Of a stretch of 37,374 bases of DNA, positions 15,765 through 24,373 are shown piece by piece. The notes below the pieces were generated by a model that saw nothing but the letters and a program-made list of their open reading frames with translations, was not told where the DNA came from and made no database searches. Within the stretch, counting starts at the first letter, position 1; the number at the start of each line of letters is the position of its first letter. Source of the DNA: Actinomycetes bacterium (GTDB lineage Bacteria > Actinomycetota > Acidimicrobiia > Acidimicrobiales > Palsa-688); NCBI GenBank assembly GCA_021811865.1, contig JAKAQB010000032.1, positions 1-37,374 on the forward strand, given 5' to 3'. The translations under genes were made by a program, and so were the position numbers.

Positions 15765-17951
15765 GTGCAACCAACCAGCAGCCGATGGCGAGGGGGGGCC
15801 CGGGCGTTCTTCGGGTCAGCCCTCGTGCTCGGCATGATGTCCACTGCGGTCGTGGCCGGCGGCACGGCGCAAGCCGCTCCGGTCCAACCGCACATCGTGC
15901 TCTGCCGGGCCGCCTCGAGCCCAGGCGTCTACACCTACAAGGTCAACGGAGTCACGCGCCGCTCTGCCAACGCGTGCTTCGTCGTGCCGGGACGTCTCGG
16001 GATCAACAGGGTCGTCGAGATGGTGGCCCCCAGGACCTTCCCGGAGCTGGCGTCGATCAACGTGGCGCCGGCGGGCGTCCACTCAAGGAACTGGATCCAC
16101 ATCCGGCAGGCCACCTTCTACCTCGGCCACCAATGGGCGCGGGTGCTGTTCAACAACATCGCCCCCAAGACCTCGCCCGGCGGGTCGTCGGGCAACAGCG
16201 GAACCGGGGGCAGCAGCGGCACCGGCGGCACCGGCTCGGGCAGCGGGTCCGGCTCCGGCACCGGCAGCGGGTCCGGCTCGGGCAGCGGCAGCGGGTCCGG
16301 CTCGGGTAGCGGGTCCGGCTCGGGCAGCGGCAGCGGGTCCGGCTCGGGTAGCGGGTCCGGCTCGGGTAGCGGGTCCGGCTCGGGTAGCGGGTCCGGGGCA
16401 GGGAGCGGCAGCGGGACCAATCCCGACCCGGGCCCTGGCACGCTCGAGATCTGCAAGTGGGCCGCCGGCTACAACGACCCATGGGCAGGACCGCAGACGT
16501 CAGCCGATCCGACCGGCGGCAACTTCGTCACAGGGACGTTCACCTTCACCATCACGCCGGCCAGTGGCTCGGCGACGACGGTGACCGTCAACGCCAACTC
16601 CTGCTCCGAGGGCATGAGCGAGCCGGCCGGCACCTACACGGTTGCCGAGACGGTCAACCCGCCGTACTACGTGTCGGACATCCTCACCGACCCGTCTAGC
16701 GCGCAGACCGCCAGCTCGCTGTCGGCCGGCACGGCCACGGTCACGGTGGCGACGGGCGACTCGACGACCGTCAACTTCACCAACAGCACCCAGACCAACA
16801 TCGTGAAGGCATGCAAGTTCCTCTTCAGCAACGTCGGCAGCCTGGCCGGTTCGACGTTCACGTTCGACGCCTCCTACACCTGGACCGGGCCAAACGGCGG
16901 CTCGGCGTTCACCGGCTCGAGCTCGGTGCAGGTGGTGGCGGTAGCGAACCCGGGGGGCGCGTGCGAGCCGTTCCTGTACTACTTCCCGGTCGGCGCAACG
17001 GTCACTGTGACCGAGGCGGGGTTCCCCGACACCGCCATCGTCGCCACGCAGGTGGTGCCGGCCAGCAACGACGCCGGCAGCTCGACAGGCACGGCCGTGC
17101 TCACCGTGCCGCCTGCGGCGAGCGGAGTGGTCGAGGCGCAGTTCACCAACGATCCCCTCGGCGTGATCGAGGTCTGCAAGGACGCCGCTGACGCGTCGAC
17201 GGCCACCCAGACCTTCAGCTTCACGATCGCGGACGGCTCGGGCCCCATGCCCTTCGCCACATCGGTGTCGGTCCCGGCCGGTCAGTGCTCGCTTCCCATC
17301 ACCGTGCCGGCCGGTACCGCCACGGTCACCGAGGCAAGCACCCCCAACTTCCACATCGTGAGCGTGTCCACGGTCAGCGCCACCGATCCCACTGGGGCCC
17401 GCCTGCTCTCGGGCCCCACGGCCAACCCGGCCACGGTGACGGTGCCCTACGGCAACGCCTCCAACGCCACGGAAGTGACCTTCACCGACGCCGTGAACTA
17501 CGTCCAGTTCAAGGTGTGCAAGCAGGAGCCGTCGCCAGACGCCAACCTCGCCGGCGCCACCTTCAACTTCTCGGACAGCTACACCTCCAGCGTGAACGGC
17601 ACCGTCGGCAAGGATGGCGGGCCGTTCAGCCTGACGATCGGGGCTCCGACTGCGAGCAACCCGACCGGTGAGGTCTGCACCGGCCTGAGCGACCCCATCC
17701 CGATCGTTGACCCGTCGGGTAACCCGTACCCGGTCACGGTCACCGAGGACACCACCACCATCCCCGGCGTCGAGTCCACGGTCACGGTCGAGGGGGGCAC
17801 GATCACGAGCCAGACCGAACCCAGCCCGGTCGTCGTCTCGAACCCGCACGGAAGCAAGAACACCGTCACCTTCGACCCCGGACCCGGGATCAACATCGTG
17901 ACGTTCACCAACGGCCGGACCCCTCCGCCGTCGGGCACGGTCTCCGGGTAG
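15765..17951 (+). CDS. Large secreted protein, Ser-Gly linker and four Cys/beta repeats
   Basis: A 728-residue protein from the GTG at 15765, preceded 5 bases upstream by GAAGGAGGA. A signal peptide is clear: Arg-rich N-region, hydrophobic SALVLGMMSTAVVAG, cleavage probably after AQA near residue 37. A roughly 100-residue domain with a Cys pair follows (IVLCRAASS, NACFVVPG), then a Ser-Gly run at about residues 140-217. Four repeats come next, each starting with a hydrophobic-x-C-K motif (LEICKWA, VKACKFL, IEVCKDA, FKVCKQE), holding a second Cys, a TVTE-type strand, and ending in VNFTN or similar. They resemble SpaA/prealbumin-like Ig folds of surface proteins. There is no LPXTG motif or C-terminal membrane anchor, so it is likely released or loosely attached. 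Function is unknown; adhesion or matrix is a guess. Confidence 0.85.
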   Translation: MQPTSSRWRGGARAFFGSALVLGMMSTAVVAGGTAQAAPVQPHIVLCRAASSPGVYTYKVNGVTRRSANACFVVPGRLGINRVVEMVAPRTFPELASINVAPAGVHSRNWIHIRQATFYLGHQWARVLFNNIAPKTSPGGSSGNSGTGGSSGTGGTGSGSGSGSGTGSGSGSGSGSGSGSGSGSGSGSGSGSGSGSGSGSGSGSGSGSGSGAGSGSGTNPDPGPGTLEICKWAAGYNDPWAGPQTSADPTGGNFVTGTFTFTITPASGSATTVTVNANSCSEGMSEPAGTYTVAETVNPPYYVSDILTDPSSAQTASSLSAGTATVTVATGDSTTVNFTNSTQTNIVKACKFLFSNVGSLAGSTFTFDASYTWTGPNGGSAFTGSSSVQVVAVANPGGACEPFLYYFPVGATVTVTEAGFPDTAIVATQVVPASNDAGSSTGTAVLTVPPAASGVVEAQFTNDPLGVIEVCKDAADASTATQTFSFTIADGSGPMPFATSVSVPAGQCSLPITVPAGTATVTEASTPNFHIVSVSTVSATDPTGARLLSGPTANPATVTVPYGNASNATEVTFTDAVNYVQFKVCKQEPSPDANLAGATFNFSDSYTSSVNGTVGKDGGPFSLTIGAPTASNPTGEVCTGLSDPIPIVDPSGNPYPVTVTEDTTTIPGVESTVTVEGGTITSQTEPSPVVVSNPHGSKNTVTFDPGPGINIVTFTNGRTPPPSGTVSG
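16231..16416 (+). repeat. Ser-Gly-encoding tandem repeat
   Basis: Repeats of 12-24 bp built from GGGTCCGGCTCGGGTAGC-like units encode (GS)n in the secreted protein. Several units are identical, which suggests recent expansion or ongoing slippage. The whole run stays in frame. Confidence 0.9.
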
Positions 17952-17976
17952 CAACCGGCTCGACCTGAGGGCAAGG

Positions 17977-18008
17977 AGAGAGGGGAAGGCATCCGCCTTC
18001 CCCTCTCT
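17977..18008 (+). terminator. Strong hairpin after the secreted-protein gene
   Basis: A perfect 14-bp stem (left arm AGAGAGGGGAAGGC, right arm GCCTTCCCCTCTCT) with a 4-nt loop ATCC lies 25 bases after the stop at 17951. Only a short T-containing tail follows, as is common for actinobacterial terminators. It separates the secreted-protein gene from the PucR gene. Confidence 0.85.
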
Positions 18009-18073
18009 TCGCGTGGGGCTGAGCACTGACAGTGAAAGAGGAGGTTCGGATGGAGCCGGCTCTTCATTGGCCC

Positions 18074-18110
18074 TTCACAACTGCCTCGTGCCGTGCGATA
18101 CTTTGTATCG
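18074..18110 (+). promoter_or_regulatory. Candidate promoter with palindromic operator for PucR gene
   Basis: TTCACA at 18074-18079 and GATACT at 18097-18102 are separated by 17 bases, a plausible -35/-10 pair. The perfect palindrome CGATAC-TTT-GTATCG (18096-18110) overlaps the -10. It lies 70 bases upstream of the PucR start and could be the regulator's own operator. Confidence 0.5.
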
Positions 18111-18180
18111 ACCCGAGACCGAGGAAACGGGTTTCCAATCGAATCGAATCAGAATCGCCGTCAGCGTAAGGGGCTAACGG

Positions 18181-19395
18181 ATGGCGAGCATCGCGGTAGA
18201 CGGAAGATGTGCTAGGTGCATGACCGGCTGGCTGGAGTTGTTCTCGCCCGTGCTGCTGGAGCGGGGCCTCGAGGGGCTGGCCGAGGTGCTCCACCGTGTC
18301 ACCGGCCGGCCTGTCACCATCGAGGCGACCGGCGACGGCATCCTGGCGACGGCGGGGTACCAGGACGACCTGGCGCAACCCGGAGCCGAGCTCCCGCTGA
18401 CGCTCTTCGACCCGGGACCCGAGCTGGGACCCTCCCTCACCGACATGGCGGAAGCCGCCGCCCTGCCAGCGGCCCGGCGCGGAGACTGGTGGATAGCCCC
18501 GATCGTCATGGACGGTGCCGCCGTCGCCACGGTCAACCTGTGCGATCCCGGCGCGACGTGCTCGCCCGCCGACCTCGTCAGCCTGGAGCAGGCCGCGTCC
18601 ACGGCCGCATTGCAGCTGCTGCTCGACCGGCTCCGCACCGAACGCGAGATCCAGGTGTGGGGCGACTTCGCCACCGAGTTGCTCGAGGATCCGACCGCCG
18701 AGCGGGTCCGCCGGCACGCCCGGCGCTTTGGGTTCGATCTGGACGAACCCTACCGGGCGGTGGTCGTCGAACCTGCGGGCCGGCCTCCCTTCCGCTTCGC
18801 CGGCCGCTGCCAGACGATCATCTCCGGGCTTGTCTCGCGGCCGTTCCTCTCCACCGAGCGCGGCAGCCGGCTCGTGCTTGCCATCGGCGACGAGCTCCCG
18901 TGGCAGCGACTGGCGGAGCGCCTCGCCGAGAACTTGGGTACCCCCCTCCGCGTGGGAGTCGGGGGCAGGGAGCCGCTGTGCAACCTCCGGCGCTCGGTCT
19001 GCGATGCCGACGCCGCCCTTCGGATGCGATCGACCGCAGGGGAGCCGACCGTTGCGATCTTCGACGACCTGGGCATCTGGCGGATCCTGGCCCGGACACC
19101 CGACGTCGATCTCGACGAGTTCGTCAACCGTTGGCTGGGCCCGCTGATCCGCTACGACAGCACCCGCCACGCCGAGCTCGTGAAGTCGCTGACCACCTAC
19201 TTCGCCGCCAACGGCGACTTGGATGCCGCCGCAGCCCGGCTCTTCGTTCATCGCAACACGCTCAAGTACCGGCTCTCCCGCATCACGGCAATCGGCGGCG
19301 TCAACCTGAATGACGCCCCCCAACGGCTGCATTTGGAGCTCGCATGCGAGGCCTGGGCGGTGCGCCAAGCGACGGCCCTCGATCCGAGCGCATAA
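18181..19395 (+). CDS. PucR-family transcriptional regulator
   Basis: A 404-residue protein from the ATG at 18181, with an AGGGG ahead of it; a second ATG at 18220 is possible. The N-terminal half looks like a GAF-like sensor (GLAEVLHRVTGRPVTIEATG, then PIVMDGAAVATVNL). The C-terminus carries the PucR HTH: LVKSLTTYFAANGDLDAAAA followed by LFVHRNTLKYRLSRI. PucR/CdaR-type proteins respond to small metabolites and control purine, sugar-acid or proline catabolism. No catabolic operon lies adjacent; the neighbours are a secreted protein and an SDR. The palindrome at 18096-18110 suggests autoregulation. Confidence 0.85.
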   Translation: MASIAVDGRCARCMTGWLELFSPVLLERGLEGLAEVLHRVTGRPVTIEATGDGILATAGYQDDLAQPGAELPLTLFDPGPELGPSLTDMAEAAALPAARRGDWWIAPIVMDGAAVATVNLCDPGATCSPADLVSLEQAASTAALQLLLDRLRTEREIQVWGDFATELLEDPTAERVRRHARRFGFDLDEPYRAVVVEPAGRPPFRFAGRCQTIISGLVSRPFLSTERGSRLVLAIGDELPWQRLAERLAENLGTPLRVGVGGREPLCNLRRSVCDADAALRMRSTAGEPTVAIFDDLGIWRILARTPDVDLDEFVNRWLGPLIRYDSTRHAELVKSLTTYFAANGDLDAAAARLFVHRNTLKYRLSRITAIGGVNLNDAPQRLHLELACEAWAVRQATALDPSA

Positions 19396-19443
19396 GGACT
19401 TGCACTTCTCAGGACGCGATTCAGGGTCATATTCGGAAGCGGG

Positions 19444-19494
19444 GTGATTGCACCGGCTGGGTGATTGCACCGGCTGGGTGATTTCACCGGCGGG
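19444..19494. repeat. Three tandem copies of a 17-bp unit
   Basis: The unit GTGATTGCACCGGCTGG occurs at 19444 and 19461 exactly, and at 19478 as GTGATTTCACCGGCGGG. It lies in the 319-bp spacer between the PucR and SDR genes, where no gene is seen. Confidence 0.85.
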
Positions 19495-19525
19495 GTCGGG
19501 GGCCGGCGGGAGCGCCTACGGGAAA

Positions 19526-19570
19526 CGCCGGCTGCGGGAGGCGCCGGCTGCGGGAGGCGCCGGCTGCCGG
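19526..19570. repeat. Tandem 16-bp GC-rich unit
   Basis: CGCCGGCTGCGGGAGG is repeated at 19526 and 19542, with a third partial copy from 19558. It is a separate unit from the 17-bp repeat just upstream. No coding role is apparent. Confidence 0.8.
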
Positions 19571-19714
19571 CACCGTCCGGTCCTCCGGCTCTCGCCGCCT
19601 GGCCCGCTCGGAGAGAACCGGCCCCGGCCATCTCGCCGCTGGTTGCCGCCGCCGGACGCCGCCTCCGGACGCCCCCGCCGCGCGTGACCAACGCCGCCCG
19701 CGATACTGGCGGAT

Positions 19715-20485
19715 GTGGATCCCCGGCCTCTCGCCCTCGTCACCGGAGTCTCCCGCGGTCCGGGCATCGCCGCCGCCGTTGCTCGCCGCCTCGCCGGGGA
19801 CGGCTGGGATCTCGCGCTGACGGGCTGGCGGCCCTACGACGCCGGCATGCGGTGGGGCCGCCACGATGACGAGTTGGACGACCTGCTGCTGAGCCTGGCA
19901 AGGACCGGCATGGAGGTGGAGTACTTCGACGCCGATCTGGCCGACCCAGAGGCGCCGGCGGCCGTGTACGACAGCACTCAGGCTGCGTTTGGCCGGCCAC
20001 CGCTGGCGCTTGCCGTCGTCCACACCCATGACACCGGCGGTGGGTTGCTCGACATGACGGTGGCTGATTTCGACCATCATCTCGCCGTCAATGCCCGGGC
20101 GACGCTACTCCTCGCCGCCGAGCATGCCCGACGGTTCGACGGCACGCTGGGACGGGGGCGGATCGTGACCTTCGTGAGCGGCCTGCCCCTCAAAGGCTCG
20201 GTCGCGTATGCGGCTAGCAAGGGGGCGATCCACTGGATGACCGTCTCCATCGCCGCCGAGCTCGCTTCCCGGGGCATAACAGTCAACGCCATCAACCCCG
20301 GCCCGACCGACACTGGATGGATGTCGTCCTCCCTGCGCGAGCACATTCGCTCCGAGAGCCCCCTCAGGCGTCCCGGCCGTCCGGAGGACGCCGCCGAGCT
20401 CGTCGCCTGGCTCTTGTCGGACGCCGGCGGCTGGATCACCGGCCAGGTGATCACCTCCGACGGAGGCTGGTCGGCCCTCACCTGA
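19715..20485 (+). CDS. Short-chain dehydrogenase/reductase
   Basis: A 256-residue Rossmann-fold oxidoreductase from the GTG at 19715. The nucleotide-binding loop is TGVSRGPGIA at residues 10-19, with Ala in place of the usual final Gly. The catalytic set is Asn126 (AVNARAT), Ser155 (FVSG), Tyr165 and Lys169 (YAASK). The structural motif NAINPGPTDTGW and the C-terminal GQVITSDGGWS are typical of FabG-like enzymes. The substrate is unknown. It is flanked by repeats: tandem arrays upstream and the palindromic element at 20523-20602 downstream. Confidence 0.88.
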   Translation: MDPRPLALVTGVSRGPGIAAAVARRLAGDGWDLALTGWRPYDAGMRWGRHDDELDDLLLSLARTGMEVEYFDADLADPEAPAAVYDSTQAAFGRPPLALAVVHTHDTGGGLLDMTVADFDHHLAVNARATLLLAAEHARRFDGTLGRGRIVTFVSGLPLKGSVAYAASKGAIHWMTVSIAAELASRGITVNAINPGPTDTGWMSSSLREHIRSESPLRRPGRPEDAAELVAWLLSDAGGWITGQVITSDGGWSALT

Positions 20486-20522
20486 CGCCCCTCGACACCT
20501 GGCGGCGCCATCCCACCCCAAT

Positions 20523-20602
20523 CCGCGCGCCGTCGAACGAACCGCGCGCACAGGGACCGACATCTCGTCGTGCATGCGCGCAGTTCGTCCTGCTGCGCGC
20601 GG
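20523..20602 (+). repeat. Dispersed 80-bp palindromic element, copy B
   Basis: The 9-bp modules lie at 20523, 20542, 20575 and 20594, with the same 19/33/19 spacing and forward-forward-inverted-inverted layout as copy A at 2598-2677. The arms match at 23 of 28 positions and the loop is again exactly 24 nt (starting CAGGGACCGACAT here, CAGGGCCCCACAT in the reverse complement of copy A). It starts 38 bases past the SDR stop. Confidence 0.8.
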
Positions 20603-20684
20603 TTGACCCAGGCAGCCCCCAGGGAAATCGTGAATCGCTGGCGGTACTTGCAGGGCTATCGCCGACGACGCCGTGTTTCCGCAG

Positions 20685-20870
20685 GTGAGAGAGGTTGTGA
20701 CGATGTCCCTCGACGGGTTCGTCGCTCACGAGGACCACAGCATCGGCCACCTCTTCGACTGGTACGAGAGCGGTGACGTGGCGATGTCCTGGCCGGGTAC
20801 GGGCATGGCCTCTCACGTCGAGCATACCGTACGTGGCCGCTGGCACCGTCGAAGATCGCCGGCGCGCTGA
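20685..20870 (+). pseudogene. RibD_C / DHFR-like reductase, N-terminal remnant
   Basis: The frame reads VREVVTMSLDGFVAHED then IGHLFDWYESGDVAMSW, the usual N-terminus of RibD C-terminal-domain reductases (MSLDGFIA, LFDWY). Recognisable homology stops near 20815 and the frame ends at 20870, far short of the roughly 190-residue family length. It is therefore a truncated remnant. Confidence 0.6.
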
Positions 20871-20929
20871 TGCTCGTGCGACATGCCACCCAGCAAGGGT
20901 TCAGCGTGATCGCCGGCGGCTCGCCGGGC

Positions 20930-21235
20930 TTCCCGCGCCCGACGCTGACCAGACGCCCGACGACGTCGGCCCACCGCTCGCCCGCCTGCTCAAGACCCTC
21001 GAGCCGGCACCGGCCTGCCTGCTCGACCTGCACTTCGACTTCGCGGCCTGGAACCAGCCCTTCGACCGGTTCTGGCACCCAGGCGCCCGCCCCGCCCGAC
21101 GCTGCAACCTCATGTGGCTCCACTTCGCCGAGGGCACCGCCACCGCCGACGTCATCGGCCGGCAAGGACGCGGCCGCCACCTCCTCGGCCAGTTCCACGA
21201 GGTCGCAGCAGAACACCCCGGCGGAGGGCGCCGAT
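20930..21235 (+). pseudogene. MmyB-like ligand-binding domain of an HTH regulator, remnant
   Basis: One plus-strand frame reads LARLLKTLEPAPACLLDL, then FDFAAWNQPFDRFW, RCNLMWLHFAE and LLGQFHEVAAEHPGGG. This is the pattern of the MmyB-like domain found C-terminal to an XRE HTH in actinobacterial regulators. The HTH part and an in-frame start are missing, and the last conserved stretch seems to continue in another frame. It is best read as a decayed fragment. Confidence 0.5.
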
Positions 21236-21429
21236 CGCCTGGTTCTGCGACGCTCCGCAGCCAGCGGGCAGGCACCGGGCAGCTGGCTGTCGCTGGCGGG
21301 AGCAAGCACCGTCGGCTGCCCGCACACGGATCGGCTAGCAGTTGCCGGAACGGACCCGCCATTCGCCCGAGCCACCGACGAGTCGGGTCGCGGCTGGTGG
21401 CCGAGGCTTGCCAGCGAGCAGCTCGATGG

Positions 21430-21842
21430 CGGCTTGGATGTGGGATATCGACGAGGGGCTCGGTGTGGTGCAGGATCGTGAGGCTGTCGAGCGGTGCGCC
21501 CAGGCAGAGCACTTGGCCGCCTGCGCCGACCAGCCGGACGAGCGACGATCCCGGTCCGGCGGCGAAGTCCCACGGCACGTCAACGGTGATCTCCTCGACC
21601 CGCGCGCCGAGGGCCACGAAACGGAGCACGTGCGCATCGCCGCAACGCGCCCCCGGCCAGGTCCGTAACCGCTCGGGGATACGCCCGAAGGCGGGGGCGG
21701 CGACGCTGGGCTCGGGGTCGAAAGCCGGCGACCCCCGGCGGTAGGCGTCTTGGCGCCCGGGCAGCCACTCGCCCAGGTGGTACGGGTCGTCCCCACCCGG
21801 TGTGCACTCCGGCGTGGGCCAAGAGCGTCTGGGGAACGGACC
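21430..21842 (-). pseudogene. Aminoglycoside 3-N-acetyltransferase, C-terminal remnant
   Basis: Directly after the ABC permease stop codon, and in its frame, the minus strand reads PTPECTPGGDDPYHLGEWLP, then RTWPGARCGDAHVLRFVALG, EEITVDVPWDFAAGPGSSLV and GGQVLCLGAPLDSLTILHH. This is the C-terminal part of AAC(3) enzymes, which acetylate the 3-amino group of aminoglycosides. The N-terminal half and any start are absent, and homology ends at about 21433. It is non-functional as it stands. The segment seems to have been joined to the end of the transporter gene by a deletion or insertion. Confidence 0.72.
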
Positions 21843-24371
21843 TCATTGGCCGGCAATAGCGGCCAAGACGTCCAGCCGGGCTGCCCTGCGAGCCGGCCAG
21901 GCGGCCGCGCCGAGGCCGAGGAGCGCGGATAGGACGAGGAAGGCGACCAGGCTGGTGGCGGGGATGGCGATCTCGCTGAGCTCGAGCGACGAGGCGAGCG
22001 CCGCCCCGAGGCCGGTCCCGATCACCAGGCCGATGATGGCGCCGAAGATCGAGATGACGATCGACTCCGAGCGGATCATGGTCCGGACCTGGCGCCGCTT
22101 CATGCCGACGGCGCGCAGCAGGCCGATCTCTCGGGTGCGTTCGAACACCGAGAGCATGAGGGCGTTGACGATCCCGATGACCGCTATGAGCACGGCCAAG
22201 GCGAGCAGGACGTAGACGAGCCCGAGGAGCTGGTTGATGCTGGACAGCTCCGAGCTCTCGAACTGGGCGCGGGCCTGGACTTGGACGGTCGGAGAGGACG
22301 CCAGCTCACGGCGGACGGCCTGCTGGATCCGCTCGGTCGCGGAACCCCCGCCGGTTTTGAGGAGCACGGCGCTCGGTAGCGGGTTGCGGTAGTGGGAGAG
22401 GTAGAACGTCTCGCCCACGAGGTAGCTCCCGACGAGGGCGTTGGACTGGTAGATCCCGCCGATGCGCATGGTGGAGGCTCCGGTGAGGGCGAAGCGCACC
22501 GGGACTCGGCTCCCGACATGCAGGTGGTCGGAGCTGGCCGTCGAAGAGTCAATGAGCAGCTCCCCGTTAGCCAGGTCGCTCACGCTGCCCGAGGTGAGGT
22601 GTAGGGCGACGGTCTGGGCGAGGCCGTCGACCGGGACGGCTTTCAGCGTCGCGACCGATCCGCGGACCTCGAACTGGCCGCCGTAGACGGTGAGGGACGA
22701 GGTCACGCCGGGCACTCGGGCGACGGCGCTCGCGAGGGTCGGGCTGAACGACCCGGAGCCGTTGGACTTCCCGGTGACGAGCAGGTCGGCGTTGATGGCG
22801 CCGTCGACGCTGGCCGTGGCCGAGCGGGAGACCGATGCGCCGAAGGTGGCCATCGCCCCGACCACCGCCAAGCCGACCATGAGGGCAGCGGCGGTCTGGG
22901 ACGTCCGGCGCGGGCTACGCATGGCGTTCTCCCGGCCGAGGCGCCCCGGTGGCCCCGACAGGCGTGCCAGTGGGCGGCCGAGGACCGAGGCAACTGGGCG
23001 GGCCAGGGCGGGGGCGAGCATGACCGTCCCCCCGAAGATGAAGAGCGCGCCAATCCCGACGACGGGGACGACCGGCACCGACAGGCCGATCTCCAAGAGG
23101 AGCGCACCGAAGGCGAAGACGCCGCCACCCCTGGCCAATCGTGCCCGGGTCGGCAGCTCGGCCGTGCCCGTGTCGCCGGTGATGGCCGTTACCGGCGCGA
23201 TGCCCACGGCACGCCGGGCGGGACCGATGGCCGAGACGACCGTCACCCCGACCCCGACCAAGAGCCCGACGAGCAGCGTGCGGGGTTCGAAGACGAGTGG
23301 TCCCGAGGGAAGCGTGACGCCGAACCCGCGCAACAAAGCCTCCAAGGCGCCGGCGGCGAGGACCCCGAGACCGACGCCGGTGAGGGAAGAGACGAGCCCG
23401 ACGAGCCCCGCCTCCGCCAACACCGAGCGGAGCACTTGGCGCCGGCTGGCGCCGACGACGCGCAAGAGGGCGAGCTCTCGGGTGCGTTGCCCGACGGTGA
23501 TGGAGAAGGTGTTGTAGATGGTGAACGCTCCGACGACGAGCGCGATGAGGGCAAAGACCTCGAGGGCCGTCGAGAGGAACGAGAGCGACTGGTTTATCGA
23601 TGCCGTCTCCTCGTTGGCGACGGTCTGGCCGGTGACGACCTGGACTCCCTTGGGCAGGACGCGGGCGATACCCTGCTGGACGGCAGCCTTGTTCGCCCCT
23701 GGCGTGGTGACGATGTTGATGGTGTCGAAGTGGCCGACCGCGTCGAGCATTTGCTGGGCCTCGGGCAGGGTGAAGGCGGCGAGGGTGGCGCCGGCCAGGT
23801 TGCCGGCGGTCCCGAACCGGGCGATCCCGCTGATCGTGTAAGTGCCGGGCGAGGACCCGCTTCCGAGCACGCGCACGTGCTGGCCGACCGCGAAGTGGTA
23901 CTTGCTTGCCGTTCCGGCGTCCATCACGACGTCGCTGGGGCTCGACGGGGCGGTGCCTTGGGTGAGGTGCAGCTCAGAGATCTGCTGGTTCGGGTCGAAG
24001 TTCATGCCGAGGGTCGGGGCGCCGCCGTTCGCGATCGGCGTGCCGTTCCGGGTGAGGAACTCGGCGTAGCCGGTCACCTCCCCGGAGGCGGCCTCGACGC
24101 CGGGCACTCGGCGCACGATCTGGAGCAGCGACTCGGGAAGCGGGTTGCGAACCGCACTGGCCGCGTCGGCAGTCGGGAACTGGGCCACACCCCGCACCTG
24201 GAAGTCGATCTTCTGGTACATCGTCCCGACCAGCGAGGAGAACAGGCCGTGCAGGGTGTCGGTGAGCACGAAGGTCCCGGAGACGAAGGTGACGCCGAGC
24301 ACGATCGCGAGCGAGGTGAGCGCCAGCCGCAGCTTGTGGCTGGCGAGGTTCTTCAGGGTCACGTTGCGCAT
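21843..24371 (-). CDS. ABC transporter permease, FtsX/MacB type
   Basis: An 842-residue membrane protein from the ATG at 24371, two bases after the ATPase stop. It has an N-terminal transmembrane helix (LALTSLAIVLGVTFVSG), a large external MacB-like periplasmic-core domain, and three FtsX helices starting ALEVFALIALVVGAFTIYN. A second half repeats the pattern and ends with helices such as VYVLLALAVLIAVIGIVNAL and LVAFLVLSALLGLGAA. The cytoplasmic loop motif RTRELALLRVVGASRRQV is typical and recurs as RTREIGLLRAVGMKRRQV. Such systems move lipids, peptides or drugs outward or transmit force rather than import. The neighbouring two-component genes suggest it answers envelope stress or an antimicrobial. 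Confidence 0.92.
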   Translation of the reverse strand: MRNVTLKNLASHKLRLALTSLAIVLGVTFVSGTFVLTDTLHGLFSSLVGTMYQKIDFQVRGVAQFPTADAASAVRNPLPESLLQIVRRVPGVEAASGEVTGYAEFLTRNGTPIANGGAPTLGMNFDPNQQISELHLTQGTAPSSPSDVVMDAGTASKYHFAVGQHVRVLGSGSSPGTYTISGIARFGTAGNLAGATLAAFTLPEAQQMLDAVGHFDTINIVTTPGANKAAVQQGIARVLPKGVQVVTGQTVANEETASINQSLSFLSTALEVFALIALVVGAFTIYNTFSITVGQRTRELALLRVVGASRRQVLRSVLAEAGLVGLVSSLTGVGLGVLAAGALEALLRGFGVTLPSGPLVFEPRTLLVGLLVGVGVTVVSAIGPARRAVGIAPVTAITGDTGTAELPTRARLARGGGVFAFGALLLEIGLSVPVVPVVGIGALFIFGGTVMLAPALARPVASVLGRPLARLSGPPGRLGRENAMRSPRRTSQTAAALMVGLAVVGAMATFGASVSRSATASVDGAINADLLVTGKSNGSGSFSPTLASAVARVPGVTSSLTVYGGQFEVRGSVATLKAVPVDGLAQTVALHLTSGSVSDLANGELLIDSSTASSDHLHVGSRVPVRFALTGASTMRIGGIYQSNALVGSYLVGETFYLSHYRNPLPSAVLLKTGGGSATERIQQAVRRELASSPTVQVQARAQFESSELSSINQLLGLVYVLLALAVLIAVIGIVNALMLSVFERTREIGLLRAVGMKRRQVRTMIRSESIVISIFGAIIGLVIGTGLGAALASSLELSEIAIPATSLVAFLVLSALLGLGAAAWPARRAARLDVLAAIAGQ

Positions 24372-24373
24372 CC

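Noticed and set aside
16231..16416. Regular repeats considered as a CRISPR array
   Set aside because: Units are contiguous, in frame, and encode Ser-Gly; there are no spacers and no cas genes.
16500..18026. 508-residue minus-strand open frame
   Set aside because: Antisense to the secreted protein, Arg/Gly/Asp-rich, with no domain and running through the terminator hairpin.
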